Source: Filimonas lacunae
GTDB taxonomy: Bacteria; Bacteroidota; Bacteroidia; Chitinophagales; Chitinophagaceae
Direction: 5' to 3'
DNA: 64,000 bases
Assembly (NCBI RefSeq): GCF_002355595.1
Contig: NZ_AP017422.1
Span: 682,001-746,000 of the forward strand
In this document: positions 8,518-18,075 of the stretch, piece by piece
Layout of the letters: each line of letters starts with the position of its first letter
How positions within the stretch are numbered: position 1 is the stretch's first letter
Notes under the pieces: generated by a model
Seen by the model: only the letters and a program-made list of their open reading frames with translations
What the model was told of the DNA's origin: nothing
The model's database searches: none
Position numbers and translations under genes: made by a program

Positions 8518-9876
8518 GTGCGCGTTCATTTCATATCTATCGGTGGCAGCGTAATGCACCAACTAGCCATAGCATTAAGACAAAAAGGGTACCAGGTAAC
8601 GGGTACAGACGATGAGATCTTCGAACCAGCAAAATCCAATTTGGAAAAAGCAGGATTGTTGCCCCTTAAAATAGGGTGGCAGGAAGACATGATAACTGCT
8701 GATTTAGATGCAGTTATTTTGGGTATGCATGCCAAGGCAGACAACCCCGAACTGGTAAAAGCACGTGAACTGGGGTTAAAAATCTATTCTTTTCCCGAAT
8801 ATATATACCAGGAAAGCAAGCAGAAAAAACGGGTAATTGTGGGGGGCAGTCATGGAAAAACTACCACAACCAGTATGATCATGCACGTGCTGCAACAGCA
8901 ACACCAGGCTTTTGATTACCTGGTAGGGGCTAAGTTGGATGGCTTTGCACAAAGTGTAAACATTACTGACGCACCTGTTATTGTGTGCGAAGGAGATGAA
9001 TACCCTGCCAGTGCGCTGGAAAAACGACCCAAGTTTCATTTCCTGTTCCCACATGTAGCTATACTTACAGGCATTGCCTGGGATCATATTAATGTGTTTC
9101 CTACGTTTGATATTTACCTGGAGCAATTCCGCATTTTTATTGATAAAATAGAAAAAGATGGCATTTTAATTTATAACGAAACAGATCCGGTGCTGAAAGA
9201 ATTGGTTAACAGCCATCACCGTACTGATATTCGTTATCAGCCTTATGGCGTGCCTGCACATACCATAGAAAATGGTAAAACACGCATTCAGCTGGAAGGA
9301 GTGGAAGGTGATATGCAGGTGTTTGGCAACCATAACCTCATGAACCTGAATGCTGCCTGGTATGCTTGTAAAGAACTGGGCATGCAGGCTGCTGATTTTG
9401 TAAAAGCCATCAGCAATTTTAAAGGGGCTGCCAAGCGTTTAGAGTTAATGGCAGCAGGCAAAACGGTGAATGTATACCGCGATTTTGCCCATGCCCCAAG
9501 CAAGGTAAAAGCTACTATTGAAGCCGTAAAACAACAATATCCTACCCGTGCTTTATATGCTGTGTTAGAGCTGCACACCTATAGCAGTTTAAACGAACAG
9601 TTTATGCAGGAATATAAAGGTGCCATGGATAAAGCTGATCATGCTGTGGTGTTTTACAGCAAGCATGCATTAGAGTTGAAGCGGATGCCGGACTTACCCG
9701 CAGATATAGTAAAAGCAGGCTTTGCTAAAGAAGGACTACAAGTGTTTACAGATAAAGATTTGTTGTGGCAATGGCTGCAACAGCAAACCTATACTAATGC
9801 CAGTGTGTTGTTTATGAGCAGTGGTGTATATGATGGTTTGGATATTACCGGCTTTGCAGCGGGGATAGTGGATTAG
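8518..9876 (+). CDS. mpl: Mur ligase family protein, probably Mpl (UDP-MurNAc : muropeptide ligase)
   Basis: The 452-residue enzyme has the Mur-ligase three-domain plan: a Rossmann-like N-terminal domain ([14 protein letters not shown]), the ATP-binding loop GGSHGKTTT (109-117), the central domain with [10 protein letters not shown] and [13 protein letters not shown], and a C-terminal domain with [16 protein letters not shown]. The FAHAP motif and the EGDEY acid pair fit Mpl, which re-attaches the tripeptide from recycled peptidoglycan to UDP-MurNAc, better than MurC. The start is GTG 8518; homologues begin MRxHFIxIGG. An SDR and an aldo/keto reductase follow on the same strand with small gaps. 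Confidence 0.85.
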   Translation: MRVHFISIGGSVMHQLAIALRQKGYQVTGTDDEIFEPAKSNLEKAGLLPLKIGWQEDMITADLDAVILGMHAKADNPELVKARELGLKIYSFPEYIYQESKQKKRVIVGGSHGKTTTTSMIMHVLQQQHQAFDYLVGAKLDGFAQSVNITDAPVIVCEGDEYPASALEKRPKFHFLFPHVAILTGIAWDHINVFPTFDIYLEQFRIFIDKIEKDGILIYNETDPVLKELVNSHHRTDIRYQPYGVPAHTIENGKTRIQLEGVEGDMQVFGNHNLMNLNAAWYACKELGMQAADFVKAISNFKGAAKRLELMAAGKTVNVYRDFAHAPSKVKATIEAVKQQYPTRALYAVLELHTYSSLNEQFMQEYKGAMDKADHAVVFYSKHALELKRMPDLPADIVKAGFAKEGLQVFTDKDLLWQWLQQQTYTNASVLFMSSGVYDGLDITGFAAGIVD

Positions 9877-9896
9877 TGAAAGAAAAACAGCATAAT

Positions 9897-10613
9897 ATGG
9901 AATCGTTAAAAGGAAAGATTGCCCTGGTAACAGGTGCAGGCAAAGGAATTGGAAAAGCAGTGGCATTGGCGTTGGCGGCAGAAGGGGCAAACCTGGCTTT
10001 AATTGCCCGTACAGAAGCTGATTTACAAGCGGTAGCAGCAGAGGTGGCTAAATCGGGTGTGAAGGTGGCATATGCTACAGCGGATGTGGCTGATATACAA
10101 TCTGTAAACAGTGCAGTGGCTAAACTGTCTGGCGAATTAGGTGCTATAGATATACTCATTAACAATGCAGGTGTAGGCAAGTTTGCCAAGTTTATGGAGC
10201 TGGAGCCGGAAGAGTGGGAGTATGTGGTGAAAGTGAACCTGTTTGGTTGTTACTATATGGTGCGTGCCGTATTACCTTCTATGCTGGAACGCAAAACAGG
10301 TGATATTGTAAACATCTCTTCTACTGCCGGTAAAAACGGTGCAGCGGTAACCAGCGCTTACAGTGCATCTAAGTTTGGTTTAATAGGTATGAGCGAATCG
10401 TTAATGCAGGAAGTGCGTAAATCAAACATTCGTGTAACTACCTTAACGCCCAGCACTATTGCCACGGATATGGCTATCGATTTAAAACTAACCGACGGCA
10501 ATCCCGAGAAAGTAATGCAGGCAGAAGACTTTGCCGAATTGATTGTTAGTCAGTTGAAGCTCAATCGCCGTGTGTTTGTAAAAGAAGCCGGTTTGTGGAG
10601 TACTAACCCATAA
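9897..10613 (+). CDS. Short-chain dehydrogenase/reductase (3-ketoacyl-ACP reductase-like)
   Basis: The 238-residue classical SDR shows TGAGKGIG (12-19) for NADP binding, NNAG (89-92) and the catalytic Ser-142, Tyr-155 and Lys-159 (ISSTAGKNG...AYSASKF). I chose ATG 9897 over the GTG at 9876, which overlaps the mpl stop, because the family starts a few residues before the glycine-rich loop. It resembles FabG and YdfG-type dehydrogenases; the true substrate is not visible. It lies 20 bases after mpl and 9 bases before the aldo/keto reductase gene, so the three are probably co-transcribed. Confidence 0.85.
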   Translation: MESLKGKIALVTGAGKGIGKAVALALAAEGANLALIARTEADLQAVAAEVAKSGVKVAYATADVADIQSVNSAVAKLSGELGAIDILINNAGVGKFAKFMELEPEEWEYVVKVNLFGCYYMVRAVLPSMLERKTGDIVNISSTAGKNGAAVTSAYSASKFGLIGMSESLMQEVRKSNIRVTTLTPSTIATDMAIDLKLTDGNPEKVMQAEDFAELIVSQLKLNRRVFVKEAGLWSTNP

Positions 10614-10622
10614 TATTCATTC

Positions 10623-11519
10623 ATGGAGTACCGTAGTATAGGATCATCTGAGTTGCGTGTAAGTGAAGTAAGCTTTGGTTGCATGTCGTTAGGGGCTGAT
10701 GAAGCAATAAATAAACAGCTGATAACACAGGCATTGGATAATGGGATTAACCTGTTTGATACGGCTGATTTATATGATAAAGGCTTCAACGAAACAATGC
10801 TGGGCAGTTTACTGAAACCACACAGAAGCAAGGTGATACTAGCTACCAAGGTAGGCAATCAATGGCGCGAAGATGGCAGTGGCTGGGATTGGAACCCGCG
10901 TAAAGACTACATTCTGAAAGCAGTAGATGATAGCCTGCGTCGTTTGCAAACAGATTATATAGATCTGTACCAGTTGCATGGCGGCACCCTGGAAGATGAT
11001 ATAGATGAAACCATCAGTGCATTTGAATTACTACAGCAACAGGGAAAAATAAGATACTACGGTATTTCCTCTATTCGTCCTAACGTAATCAGGGCTTACG
11101 TAGAACGCTCCAACATCGTAAGTGTAATGATGCAATACAGCTTACTAGACAGGCGCCCGGAAGAAACCTGTTTGCCTTTATTGCAACAACATAATATTGG
11201 GATATTGGCCAGGGGCAGTGTGGCTAAGGGCCTGCTGGCAGGAAAAAATCCAGAGCCTTATCTTGACTATACAGTGCAGGATGTAGCAAAGGCTGCACAA
11301 GCTATTCAACAGGTAGCTGGTACTCAACGCAGTGCAGCACAAACAGCCATTCAGTTTGTTTTACAACAGCCTGTTATCAGCAGCGCAGTAGTAGGCATCA
11401 GAACGGAGCAACAATTGTATGATGCATTGAATACCACGTCTGTACAGCATTTGACCCCACACGAAACCATGTTGCTGAAACAATCTTTACCAGCAAATTA
11501 TTATACGCAACATCGCTGA
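10623..11519 (+). CDS. Aldo/keto reductase
   Basis: The 298-residue protein is a TIM-barrel NADPH-dependent oxidoreductase of the AKR superfamily. The catalytic tetrad is present: Asp-46 and Tyr-51 (FDTADLYDKG), Lys-76 (ILATKVG) and His-119 (LYQLHGG). The C-terminal part has the cofactor-binding segment typical of the YajO/Tas-like branch (SAAQTAIQFVLQQPVISSAVVGIRT). The substrate cannot be named. It follows the SDR gene by 9 bases, and the next gene is 49 bases away. Confidence 0.88.
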   Translation: MEYRSIGSSELRVSEVSFGCMSLGADEAINKQLITQALDNGINLFDTADLYDKGFNETMLGSLLKPHRSKVILATKVGNQWREDGSGWDWNPRKDYILKAVDDSLRRLQTDYIDLYQLHGGTLEDDIDETISAFELLQQQGKIRYYGISSIRPNVIRAYVERSNIVSVMMQYSLLDRRPEETCLPLLQQHNIGILARGSVAKGLLAGKNPEPYLDYTVQDVAKAAQAIQQVAGTQRSAAQTAIQFVLQQPVISSAVVGIRTEQQLYDALNTTSVQHLTPHETMLLKQSLPANYYTQHR

Positions 11520-11568
11520 TGTATGTTTTTTAGGTATTTTGCGCGTTCAAAAACATTCCTGTTTTATT

Positions 11569-12339
11569 ATGAATTTGCAGCTTACCCGTCCGTTAGCATT
11601 TATTGATCTGGAAACTACCGGTGTAAATATTGGTATTGACAGAATAGTTGAGATAGCCATCGTGAAAATTATGCCCGACGGTACTAAAACCGTTAAACGC
11701 AGGCTGCTGAACCCACAAATGCCTATACCTGCCAGCTCCAGCGATGTGCATGGTATTACCGATGACATGGTGAAAGACGCGCCCAGCTTTAAGGACGTTG
11801 CCAATGAAGTAAAACAGTTCCTGGAAAATTGTGATTTAGGTGGTTATAACAGTAACCGTTTTGATATCCCTATGCTTGTGGAAGAGTTTCTGCGCATAGG
11901 TCTTGAATTTAGCATTGACGGCCGTAAAATGGTAGATGTACAGCGCGTGTTTCATATGATGGAGCAACGCACGCTGAGTGCTGCCTATAAATTCTACTGC
12001 AATAAAACACTGGAAGATGCGCATAGCGCGGAAGCGGACGCTTCTGCTACCTGGGAAGTTTTAGATGCACAGGTAGAGCGTTATGCCAGTATTGGTAATA
12101 CCGTAGATAGTATCGTTAAATTTACCGGTGAAGACGATATTGTTGATTTTGCCCGCCGTTTAATCAAAGTAAATGGGGTAGAAGTGTTCAATTTTGGTAA
12201 GCATAAAGGCCGTGCAGTGGCCGATGTGTTAAAATCTGAGCCTCAATACTATGATTGGATGATGAAAGGCGATTTTGCGATGAATACCAAGCAAAAATTA
12301 ACCGAAATTTTAAACCGAACACTGTTAAAAAAGGCCTGA
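11569..12339 (+). CDS. DnaQ-like 3'-5' exonuclease with C-terminal DUF3820-type domain
   Basis: The 256-residue product has a DEDDh exonuclease domain (about 8-170): FIDLETTG with the metal-binding Asp-13 and Glu-15, then GYNSNRFDIPMLVEEF and HSAEADASATWEVL with the later acidic residues. The last 60 residues (FNFGKHKGRAVADVLKSEP, YYDWMM) match the small domain seen in DUF3820 proteins. ATG 11569 is chosen because the upstream frame (from 11539) has no conserved features. Such fusions probably trim DNA or RNA 3' ends; a role as polymerase III epsilon is possible but not shown. The neighbours suggest no special pathway. Confidence 0.85.
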   Translation: MNLQLTRPLAFIDLETTGVNIGIDRIVEIAIVKIMPDGTKTVKRRLLNPQMPIPASSSDVHGITDDMVKDAPSFKDVANEVKQFLENCDLGGYNSNRFDIPMLVEEFLRIGLEFSIDGRKMVDVQRVFHMMEQRTLSAAYKFYCNKTLEDAHSAEADASATWEVLDAQVERYASIGNTVDSIVKFTGEDDIVDFARRLIKVNGVEVFNFGKHKGRAVADVLKSEPQYYDWMMKGDFAMNTKQKLTEILNRTLLKKA

Positions 12340-12343
12340 CAGT

Positions 12344-12374
12344 TTTGGCATAATCCTGTAAAAGGTTAGTTTTA
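12344..12374 (+). promoter_or_regulatory. Candidate promoter for the GT2 gene
   Basis: TTTG (12344-12347), a 19-base spacer and TAGTTTTA (12367-12374) fit the Bacteroidota layout, with one mismatch in the -7 box (final A for G). The start codon lies 24 bases further on. Confidence 0.45.
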
Positions 12375-12398
12375 CATTATTAGCAATCCCCTACAGAA

Positions 12399-13196
12399 TT
12401 GGAAAAGCTCGTTATAATACCAACGTACAACGAAAAGGATAATATTGTATCTATCCTGGAAGCCGTTTTTAATTTGAAGCAGAATTATCACGTGCTTGTT
12501 ATTGATGACGGATCTCCCGATGGTACAGCGAATATTGTGAAAAGCCTTTTTGCTTCTTATCCGGGACAGCTGTTCCTGGAAGAACGCAAAGGAAAGCTGG
12601 GTTTGGGTACTGCCTATATTCATGGTTTCAGATGGGCTATTAAAAGAGATTATCAGTTCATTTTTGAAATGGATGCCGACTTTTCGCACAATCCTAACGA
12701 CCTGGAAAGGCTTTACGAAGCCTGTAAATACCAGGGCGGGGATGTGGCAGTAGGCAGCCGTTATGTACCGGGTGGTAAAATTGAAAACTGGCCTTTCGAC
12801 CGTCATTTGTATTCACGTGGTGGTTCTATTTATACAAGACTCATTACCTGGATGCCGGTAAAAGATCCTACCGCCGGCTTTGTATGCTATAAAAAAGAAG
12901 TACTGGAAACCATCAACTTCGATGAAATCCGCTTTGTGGGTTACGCGTTCCAGATTGAAATGAAATTTGCTTCGTGGAAACTTGGTTTTAAAATTAAAGA
13001 AGTGCCTATTGTGTTTGTTGACCGCCAGATAGGGGTGAGCAAAATGAGCAAGGGTATTATCAAAGAGGGCGTGCTGGGTGTGCTGAAAATTCAGTGGCAA
13101 AGCATGTTTAAAAACTACCGCAGGCGCGTAAATATGACCACCACCTCGAACGTAAAGGTGCGCCATCGCGAAGAAATGGTGGGCGCTGATAATTAA
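12399..13196 (+). CDS. DPM1-type polyprenol-phosphate glycosyltransferase (GT2)
   Basis: The 265-residue GT2 enzyme begins at a TTG codon (MEKLVIIPTYNEKDNI). Visible are the nucleotide-sugar motif VLVIDDGSPDGT (33-43), the DXD-type EMDADFSHNP (90-99) and the acceptor-side segment VGSRYVPGG, as in dolichyl/polyprenyl-phosphate mannosyltransferases. There is no C-terminal membrane domain, so it is a soluble or peripheral enzyme. It would charge undecaprenyl phosphate with a hexose at the cytoplasmic face for export or for protein or lipid glycosylation; mannose versus glucose is undecided. The basic C-terminus (RRRVN...KVRHREE) may hold it at the membrane. Confidence 0.87.
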   Translation: MEKLVIIPTYNEKDNIVSILEAVFNLKQNYHVLVIDDGSPDGTANIVKSLFASYPGQLFLEERKGKLGLGTAYIHGFRWAIKRDYQFIFEMDADFSHNPNDLERLYEACKYQGGDVAVGSRYVPGGKIENWPFDRHLYSRGGSIYTRLITWMPVKDPTAGFVCYKKEVLETINFDEIRFVGYAFQIEMKFASWKLGFKIKEVPIVFVDRQIGVSKMSKGIIKEGVLGVLKIQWQSMFKNYRRRVNMTTTSNVKVRHREEMVGADN

Positions 13197-13208
13197 CGGG
13201 AATTGGCG

Positions 13209-13216
13209 TAATTTTG
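13209..13216 (+). promoter_or_regulatory. -7 promoter box for the EamA gene
   Basis: TAATTTTG matches TAnnTTTG exactly and ends four bases before the ATG at 13221, the same spacing as at 1399 and 42587. It predicts a leaderless mRNA. Confidence 0.5.
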
Positions 13217-13220
13217 CGCC

Positions 13221-14123
13221 ATGAAAAGTGCGTTGATTCGATTGCACGCCGCTGTTTTCTTATGGGGTTTTACAGGTGTTTTAGGCCGGTTGATCTCCTT
13301 AAACGAAGGGTGGCTTGTATGGTGGCGGTTACTTCTTACCGTAATATTTCTTTGGTTGTTTTTCTGGTGGAAAGGTGAAATTAAGCGTATTGACACGCGT
13401 GGATTTCTGAAAATAGGTGCCATTGGCACTATCCTGGCGCTTCACTGGCTGTTTTTCTATGGCAGCATTAAGTACTCCAACGTTTCCATTGCATTAACCT
13501 GTTTGGCTACTTCCGGCCTTTTATCGGCTATTATAGAACCATTGTTTTTCAGAAAACGCATTAACCCGATGGAACTGGTATTGGGGTTATTTGCACTGGC
13601 GGGCATTGGCATTATCTATTTATCCAATCTTAGCTTTTCATCCGGCATTTATATTGGCTTAATTGCCGCGTTATTAACAGTAACGGTTTCTGTGCTGAAC
13701 AAGAAAATGGTAAACGGCTACGAGCCCAATACCATCACTTTATACCAGCTTACCGGCGGTTTCCTGGGCTTAACGGTATTAATGCCTTTGTATCATTACC
13801 TGTTTCCTACGGATGCCATTTTACCTGTGAAGTGGGATTGGGCCTGGTTGCTGGTGTTAAGTATTGTGTGCACCATTTTTACTTTTATCCTGTACATAGC
13901 AGCTTTAAAAAAGCTCAGCGCTTTTACTATGAACCTCACGCTTACGTTGGAACCGGTGTATGGCGTGTTGCTGGCATTTGCGATCTTTCATGAAAACGAA
14001 AGCTTTAACGTGAACTTTTATATCGGCTTCTTACTCATTTTACTGGCAGTAGTGTTGCAGATGATGCGTATTGTAATACAGGCCCGTAAAACCAAAAGGG
14101 CTAATATACTTTATACGACATAA
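13221..14123 (+). CDS. EamA/DMT-superfamily transporter
   Basis: The 300-residue protein is almost wholly hydrophobic, with about ten transmembrane helices in two EamA repeats (roughly 5-140 and 145-285). Typical features are FLWGFTGVLGRLI near the N-terminus, IEPLFFRKR at the end of repeat 1, and LTLEPVYGVLLAFAIFHE in repeat 2, matching the family's EPxxxxLLAxxxxxE signature. Members move metabolites such as amino acids or nucleotide sugars out of or into the cell; the substrate is unknown. The last 23 bases overlap the convergent SMP-30-like gene. Confidence 0.88.
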   Translation: MKSALIRLHAAVFLWGFTGVLGRLISLNEGWLVWWRLLLTVIFLWLFFWWKGEIKRIDTRGFLKIGAIGTILALHWLFFYGSIKYSNVSIALTCLATSGLLSAIIEPLFFRKRINPMELVLGLFALAGIGIIYLSNLSFSSGIYIGLIAALLTVTVSVLNKKMVNGYEPNTITLYQLTGGFLGLTVLMPLYHYLFPTDAILPVKWDWAWLLVLSIVCTIFTFILYIAALKKLSAFTMNLTLTLEPVYGVLLAFAIFHENESFNVNFYIGFLLILLAVVLQMMRIVIQARKTKRANILYTT

Positions 14124-14925
14124 CGCTTTTCTTGTAAAAAGTAGGCACAAATAAGGTTTTGGTTTTAGGGTTATATCCCAGGTCGGCAGTGTTCGTTTGC
14201 GTGGATCTAAAGTCTTCCAGCGTGCGAACAGTGCCGTCTTTTTTTACATAGTATATAACGCCAATCCAGGCCGAAACAATAAACTCCTCTTCCGACAGCT
14301 GTACCAACCCATCTGTGCTTTTTTCCATACCACTGGCCAGCACCGTCATCTTTTTGGCTTCGTCAAAGGCCAGCAGTCTTCCGGCCGATACGGCATAAAA
14401 GGTTTCCGGAGTAGCTAATAATCCGTTTACATTATTGAGGTTAGATAAATACAGGGAAGCTTGTTTTCTGCGAATGACGTGAACTGTGTTTCTGCGGGAA
14501 TCACTTACATAAACAGCGCCTTGAATATCAATGGTGATATCATTCAGGAAAACGGCGCTGTCTATAGGTATTTTGTAGGCAATAGCCCCTTTGGCTATAT
14601 CTATTACCACCACTTCTGTTACGTCTGCCACATACAGCAGGTTACCATATCTACCTAGTCCTTTAGGAGCATTTAACCCGGTAATCCAGTTGCTGTCTAT
14701 AATCTGCCCTTCCTGTGTGAGTTTGGCTATAGCTCCCTTGCCATTTACAGCAGGATTGCCGCCTATAATAGAAACGTACAGTATATTATCTGCCTTGCTG
14801 TAAAGTACTGATTCCGGTACCTGGAGAATGGAGTCGGTAGTCCATTGTTTGGATAGCTTTATTTGTGCGTGGGCTTTTGCAGTAAATAATGCCAGTAACA
14901 GGCAGGAATAAACAAAGTACTTCAT
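14101..14925 (-). CDS. Secreted beta-propeller protein (SMP-30/gluconolactonase-like)
   Basis: The 274-residue product starts at M-K-Y-F-V with a signal peptide ending AKAHAQ (about residue 21); the frame is open eight codons further upstream but without signal-like features. The mature part has repeated beta-strand units with the pattern of SMP-30/YncE propellers (PESVLYSKADNILYVSIIG, APKGLGRYGNLLYVADV, FLNDITIDIQGAVYVSDS, VNGLLATPETFYAV). It is probably periplasmic. Lactonase activity would need metal-binding Glu/Asn/Asp residues; ND and NG positions are present but I cannot confirm the site. Confidence 0.75.
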   Translation of the reverse strand: MKYFVYSCLLLALFTAKAHAQIKLSKQWTTDSILQVPESVLYSKADNILYVSIIGGNPAVNGKGAIAKLTQEGQIIDSNWITGLNAPKGLGRYGNLLYVADVTEVVVIDIAKGAIAYKIPIDSAVFLNDITIDIQGAVYVSDSRRNTVHVIRRKQASLYLSNLNNVNGLLATPETFYAVSAGRLLAFDEAKKMTVLASGMEKSTDGLVQLSEEEFIVSAWIGVIYYVKKDGTVRTLEDFRSTQTNTADLGYNPKTKTLFVPTFYKKSVMSYKVY

Positions 14926-15019
14926 CCGGTTTTTGCTTTGTATAAACATACCAATTCTTTGTTATGTAACAGTGTTTTGCCGTTTTTTGTTCCTCTTTTG
15001 CAGGAATATGGTCATAACA

Positions 15020-15048
15020 TTGCCTGCTGATAATTAATTTTAGTTTTA
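15020..15048 (+). promoter_or_regulatory. Candidate promoter for the S9 peptidase gene
   Basis: TTG (15020-15022), an 18-base spacer and TAGTTTTA (15041-15048), a one-mismatch -7 box, precede the ATG at 15061 by 12 bases. Confidence 0.4.
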
Positions 15049-15060
15049 AATAATTGATTC

Positions 15061-18006
15061 ATGAGAATATCCCCCATGTTGCTGTGCGGCTGGCTTGCTG
15101 CCTGTTGTATGCAGGTTGCCCATGCACAGAAAAAGCCGCTGGATCACTCCGTTTACGACAGCTGGCAAAGTATTTCCGAAAAGCAAATCAGTAATAACGG
15201 CAGGTATGTGGTGTATACCGTATCGCCACAGGAAGGTGATGCCAACCTTGTAATACAGCAGGCTGATGGAACACGCTTAGTGGAAATTGCCCGTGGCTAT
15301 GCGGCTAAAATTACCAACGACAATGGGTTTGTGATTTGTAAGATAAAGCCTGCGTTTAAAGACACGCGCGATGCCCGTATTAAAAAGAAGAAGCCGGAAG
15401 AAATGCCTAAAGACAGTCTGGCTATTTATAATCTCAGCACAAAAAGCCTGGTAAAAGTGGCTTTGGTGAAGTCTTTTAAAGTGCCGGAAGATGGTAGCGG
15501 CTGGCTGGCCTACCTGCTGGAGAAAACACCGGCAACGGCAGCCGAAAAGCCTGTGTTGGATTCAGCAGCACGTATTGCACAACTGGTGCGCATGGCCGAT
15601 AGCTTATCGCGTGCAGCCGATAGCCTGCGTAATAAGCTTACCCAAATAAAAACGACAGGTTTTACCGCTATACAGGCTAAAGTGCCTGCAGGTAATAAAG
15701 CCACTGGTAAAAAAGATGACAATACAGTGGAAGAAGGCACCACGCTGGTACTGAAAAACCTGGTATCAGGCGAGGAAAAGAAATACGAACTGGTAAACGA
15801 TTACCTGTTCGATAAAAAAGCAACCGCATTGGTGGTACGTGTTACCAAAAAGAATGCAGATAGCACCAGCCGTGCATTGGTATTATGGCAGCATTTAAGC
15901 AATAACAAGGTTGATACGGTAATGAAAGGCTTTAACGATGCCCGTGCGTTTGCATTGGATGAAGCGGCTACCCGTTTAGCTTTTGTGGCTGAACGTGACA
16001 GCAGTGCTAAAGCCGTTCAAAAATATTATCGTTTATGGTATTATACATCTGGCTATGATAGTGCTAAACTACTGGCCGACAGGTTTACCAAAGGGGTATT
16101 GCCTAACTGGGGCATCAGTGAAAATGCTGATTTAACTTTCAGCAAATCCGGCAACAGGTTATTCCTGGGAACTGCTCCTATACTACCTCCTAAAGACACC
16201 ACGCTGCCGGAGTTTGAACGTGCAGCAGTAGATGTATGGAACTATAAAGACGATGCGCTGCAAACAGTGCAGTTATACAACCTCAACAAAGAGTTGAAAA
16301 AAAGCTACCTGGCCTATTGGGATGATGCCAATAAACAGGTGGTACAATTAGCAGATACCGCTTTCCGCCTGGTAAAGCCCACAGCAGAAGGGGATGGCGC
16401 TGTGTTCTATGCTGAGAACGATTTTGGTAAACGTATCGCTGCTCAGTGGCAGGGATATGTATTGGAAGATGTGTATGCTATCAATCCTGTAACAGGTGCT
16501 AAAAAGCTGATTGTAAAAGACTTTAAAGGTGCTACCTATCCATCCTATACCGGCAAATACTTGCTGCTGTATAACGATATCAAACGTAGCTATAGCATCT
16601 ATAACACCACTACCGGCAATACCTATGCAGTAGCGGCTGATGTGAAAGTGCCTTTGTATGACGAAGAGAATGATGTGCCGGACGATCCTAACCCACACGG
16701 TGTTATGCGTTGGATGGAAGGTGATAAATATGTATTTATTTATGATAAGTATGATGTGTGGAAAGTAGATCCGGAAGCAAAAGAGAAATCTGTAAACATT
16801 ACCAATGGTCGCAAAAATGCACTGGAATACAGGTATGTCAATACCAATGAAGACGAGAAGTTTTTGACAGCTGGCCAGCAAGTATTATTTCGTTTGTTTG
16901 ATGATAATACCAAATACAGCGGTTTGGCTACGCTTTCATTAACAGAAGGTGTACAGCCTGTTACCTTATGGTTGCAGCCTTATTCGTTTGGTGCTGCCAT
17001 GTTTAGCAATGTACAAAAAGCGAAAGAAGGAACGGTGTTATTGTATACTAAAGAAAACTTCACCAATTCTCCTAATCTTTATACACGTAGTGTAGAAAGC
17101 GATAATGAAAAGCAATTATCAACTACCAACCCGCAGCAGGGCGATTATTCCTGGGGTAGCGCTTCTTTATACAAATGGAAAGCTTATACCGGTAAGCAAA
17201 CCGAAGGTGTGTTATATAAGCCTGAAAATTTTGATGCGAAGAAGAAGTATCCTATGATCGTATACTTCTACGAGCGTAACAATAATACACTGTATAACTA
17301 CCTGGCACCTGCGCCAACGCCTTCCCGTTTAAACATCTCTTTCTTTGTAAGCCGTGGTTATGTGGTGTTTGTACCTGATATCTGGTACACCAATGGCCAT
17401 CCAGGCCAAAGTGCTTACGACTATATTGTAAGTGGCACAAGGGCATTGATTAAAGAAGGTTTTATTGATAGCACTAAAATAGGTTTACAAGGTCAAAGCT
17501 GGGGTGGTTATCAAACAGCTTACCTCATTACCCGAACGAATTTGTATGCAGCTGCGTGGGCAGGGGCACCGGTAGTGAACATGTTCAGTGCTTATGGTGG
17601 CATTCGTTGGGAAAGTGGTTTAAACAGGCAATTCCAGTACGAGCATACACAAAGCCGTATAGGGGCTACCATCTGGGACAAGCCCTATTTATACACTGAA
17701 AACTCTCCGTTATTCCACTTTGCCAAGGTGAAAACACCGCTGGTGGTAATGGCTAACGATGCAGATGGGGCTGTACCCTGGTACCAGGGCATTGAATGCT
17801 TTACAGCTTTACGCAGGTTAAACAAACCGGTTTGGATGCTGAACTATAACGGCGAGGCACACAACCTGGTGGAAAGAAGAAATCGTAAAGATATTCAGGT
17901 TCGCGAGCAACAGTTCTTTGACTGGCTGCTGAAAGGCGAGAAGCCCGCACCATGGATTACAGATGGTGTTCCAGCTGTAATGAAAGGGCGTACCTGGGGA
18001 TTATAG
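15061..18006 (+). CDS. S9-family prolyl oligopeptidase-type serine peptidase, secreted
   Basis: The 981-residue protein begins with a signal peptide (cleavage after VAHAQ, about residue 23). The N-terminal two thirds resemble the blocked-entry beta-propeller of S9 peptidases and include an Ala/Ser/Lys-rich insertion (about 180-230). The C-terminal alpha/beta-hydrolase domain carries the triad Ser-813 (GQSWGG), Asp-902 (NDADGAVPW) and His-934 (GEAHNL). It would cut oligopeptides in the periplasm. It is a single gene, ended by a very strong hairpin. The longer-than-usual length compared with about 700 residues for DPP4/POP types comes from the propeller part. Confidence 0.9.
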   Translation: MRISPMLLCGWLAACCMQVAHAQKKPLDHSVYDSWQSISEKQISNNGRYVVYTVSPQEGDANLVIQQADGTRLVEIARGYAAKITNDNGFVICKIKPAFKDTRDARIKKKKPEEMPKDSLAIYNLSTKSLVKVALVKSFKVPEDGSGWLAYLLEKTPATAAEKPVLDSAARIAQLVRMADSLSRAADSLRNKLTQIKTTGFTAIQAKVPAGNKATGKKDDNTVEEGTTLVLKNLVSGEEKKYELVNDYLFDKKATALVVRVTKKNADSTSRALVLWQHLSNNKVDTVMKGFNDARAFALDEAATRLAFVAERDSSAKAVQKYYRLWYYTSGYDSAKLLADRFTKGVLPNWGISENADLTFSKSGNRLFLGTAPILPPKDTTLPEFERAAVDVWNYKDDALQTVQLYNLNKELKKSYLAYWDDANKQVVQLADTAFRLVKPTAEGDGAVFYAENDFGKRIAAQWQGYVLEDVYAINPVTGAKKLIVKDFKGATYPSYTGKYLLLYNDIKRSYSIYNTTTGNTYAVAADVKVPLYDEENDVPDDPNPHGVMRWMEGDKYVFIYDKYDVWKVDPEAKEKSVNITNGRKNALEYRYVNTNEDEKFLTAGQQVLFRLFDDNTKYSGLATLSLTEGVQPVTLWLQPYSFGAAMFSNVQKAKEGTVLLYTKENFTNSPNLYTRSVESDNEKQLSTTNPQQGDYSWGSASLYKWKAYTGKQTEGVLYKPENFDAKKKYPMIVYFYERNNNTLYNYLAPAPTPSRLNISFFVSRGYVVFVPDIWYTNGHPGQSAYDYIVSGTRALIKEGFIDSTKIGLQGQSWGGYQTAYLITRTNLYAAAWAGAPVVNMFSAYGGIRWESGLNRQFQYEHTQSRIGATIWDKPYLYTENSPLFHFAKVKTPLVVMANDADGAVPWYQGIECFTALRRLNKPVWMLNYNGEAHNLVERRNRKDIQVREQQFFDWLLKGEKPAPWITDGVPAVMKGRTWGL

Positions 18007-18018
18007 ACAACATTGAAT

Positions 18019-18069
18019 ATAAACATAAAGGCCTGTATCTCTGATGATGATACAGGCCTTTATGTTTAT
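18019..18069. terminator. Bidirectional terminator, 21-bp perfect stem
   Basis: The arms 18019-18039 and 18049-18069 pair without mismatch around a 9-base loop, with A/T-rich flanks on both sides. It sits between two convergent genes (stops at 18006 and 18076) and can end both transcripts. Confidence 0.9.
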
Positions 18070-18075
18070 TATACA

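Noticed and set aside
16348-16881. 177-residue minus-strand frame inside the S9 peptidase gene
   Set aside because: It is a shadow of the well-supported peptidase; its composition (many His, Ile, Phe) is that of a reverse-complement frame.
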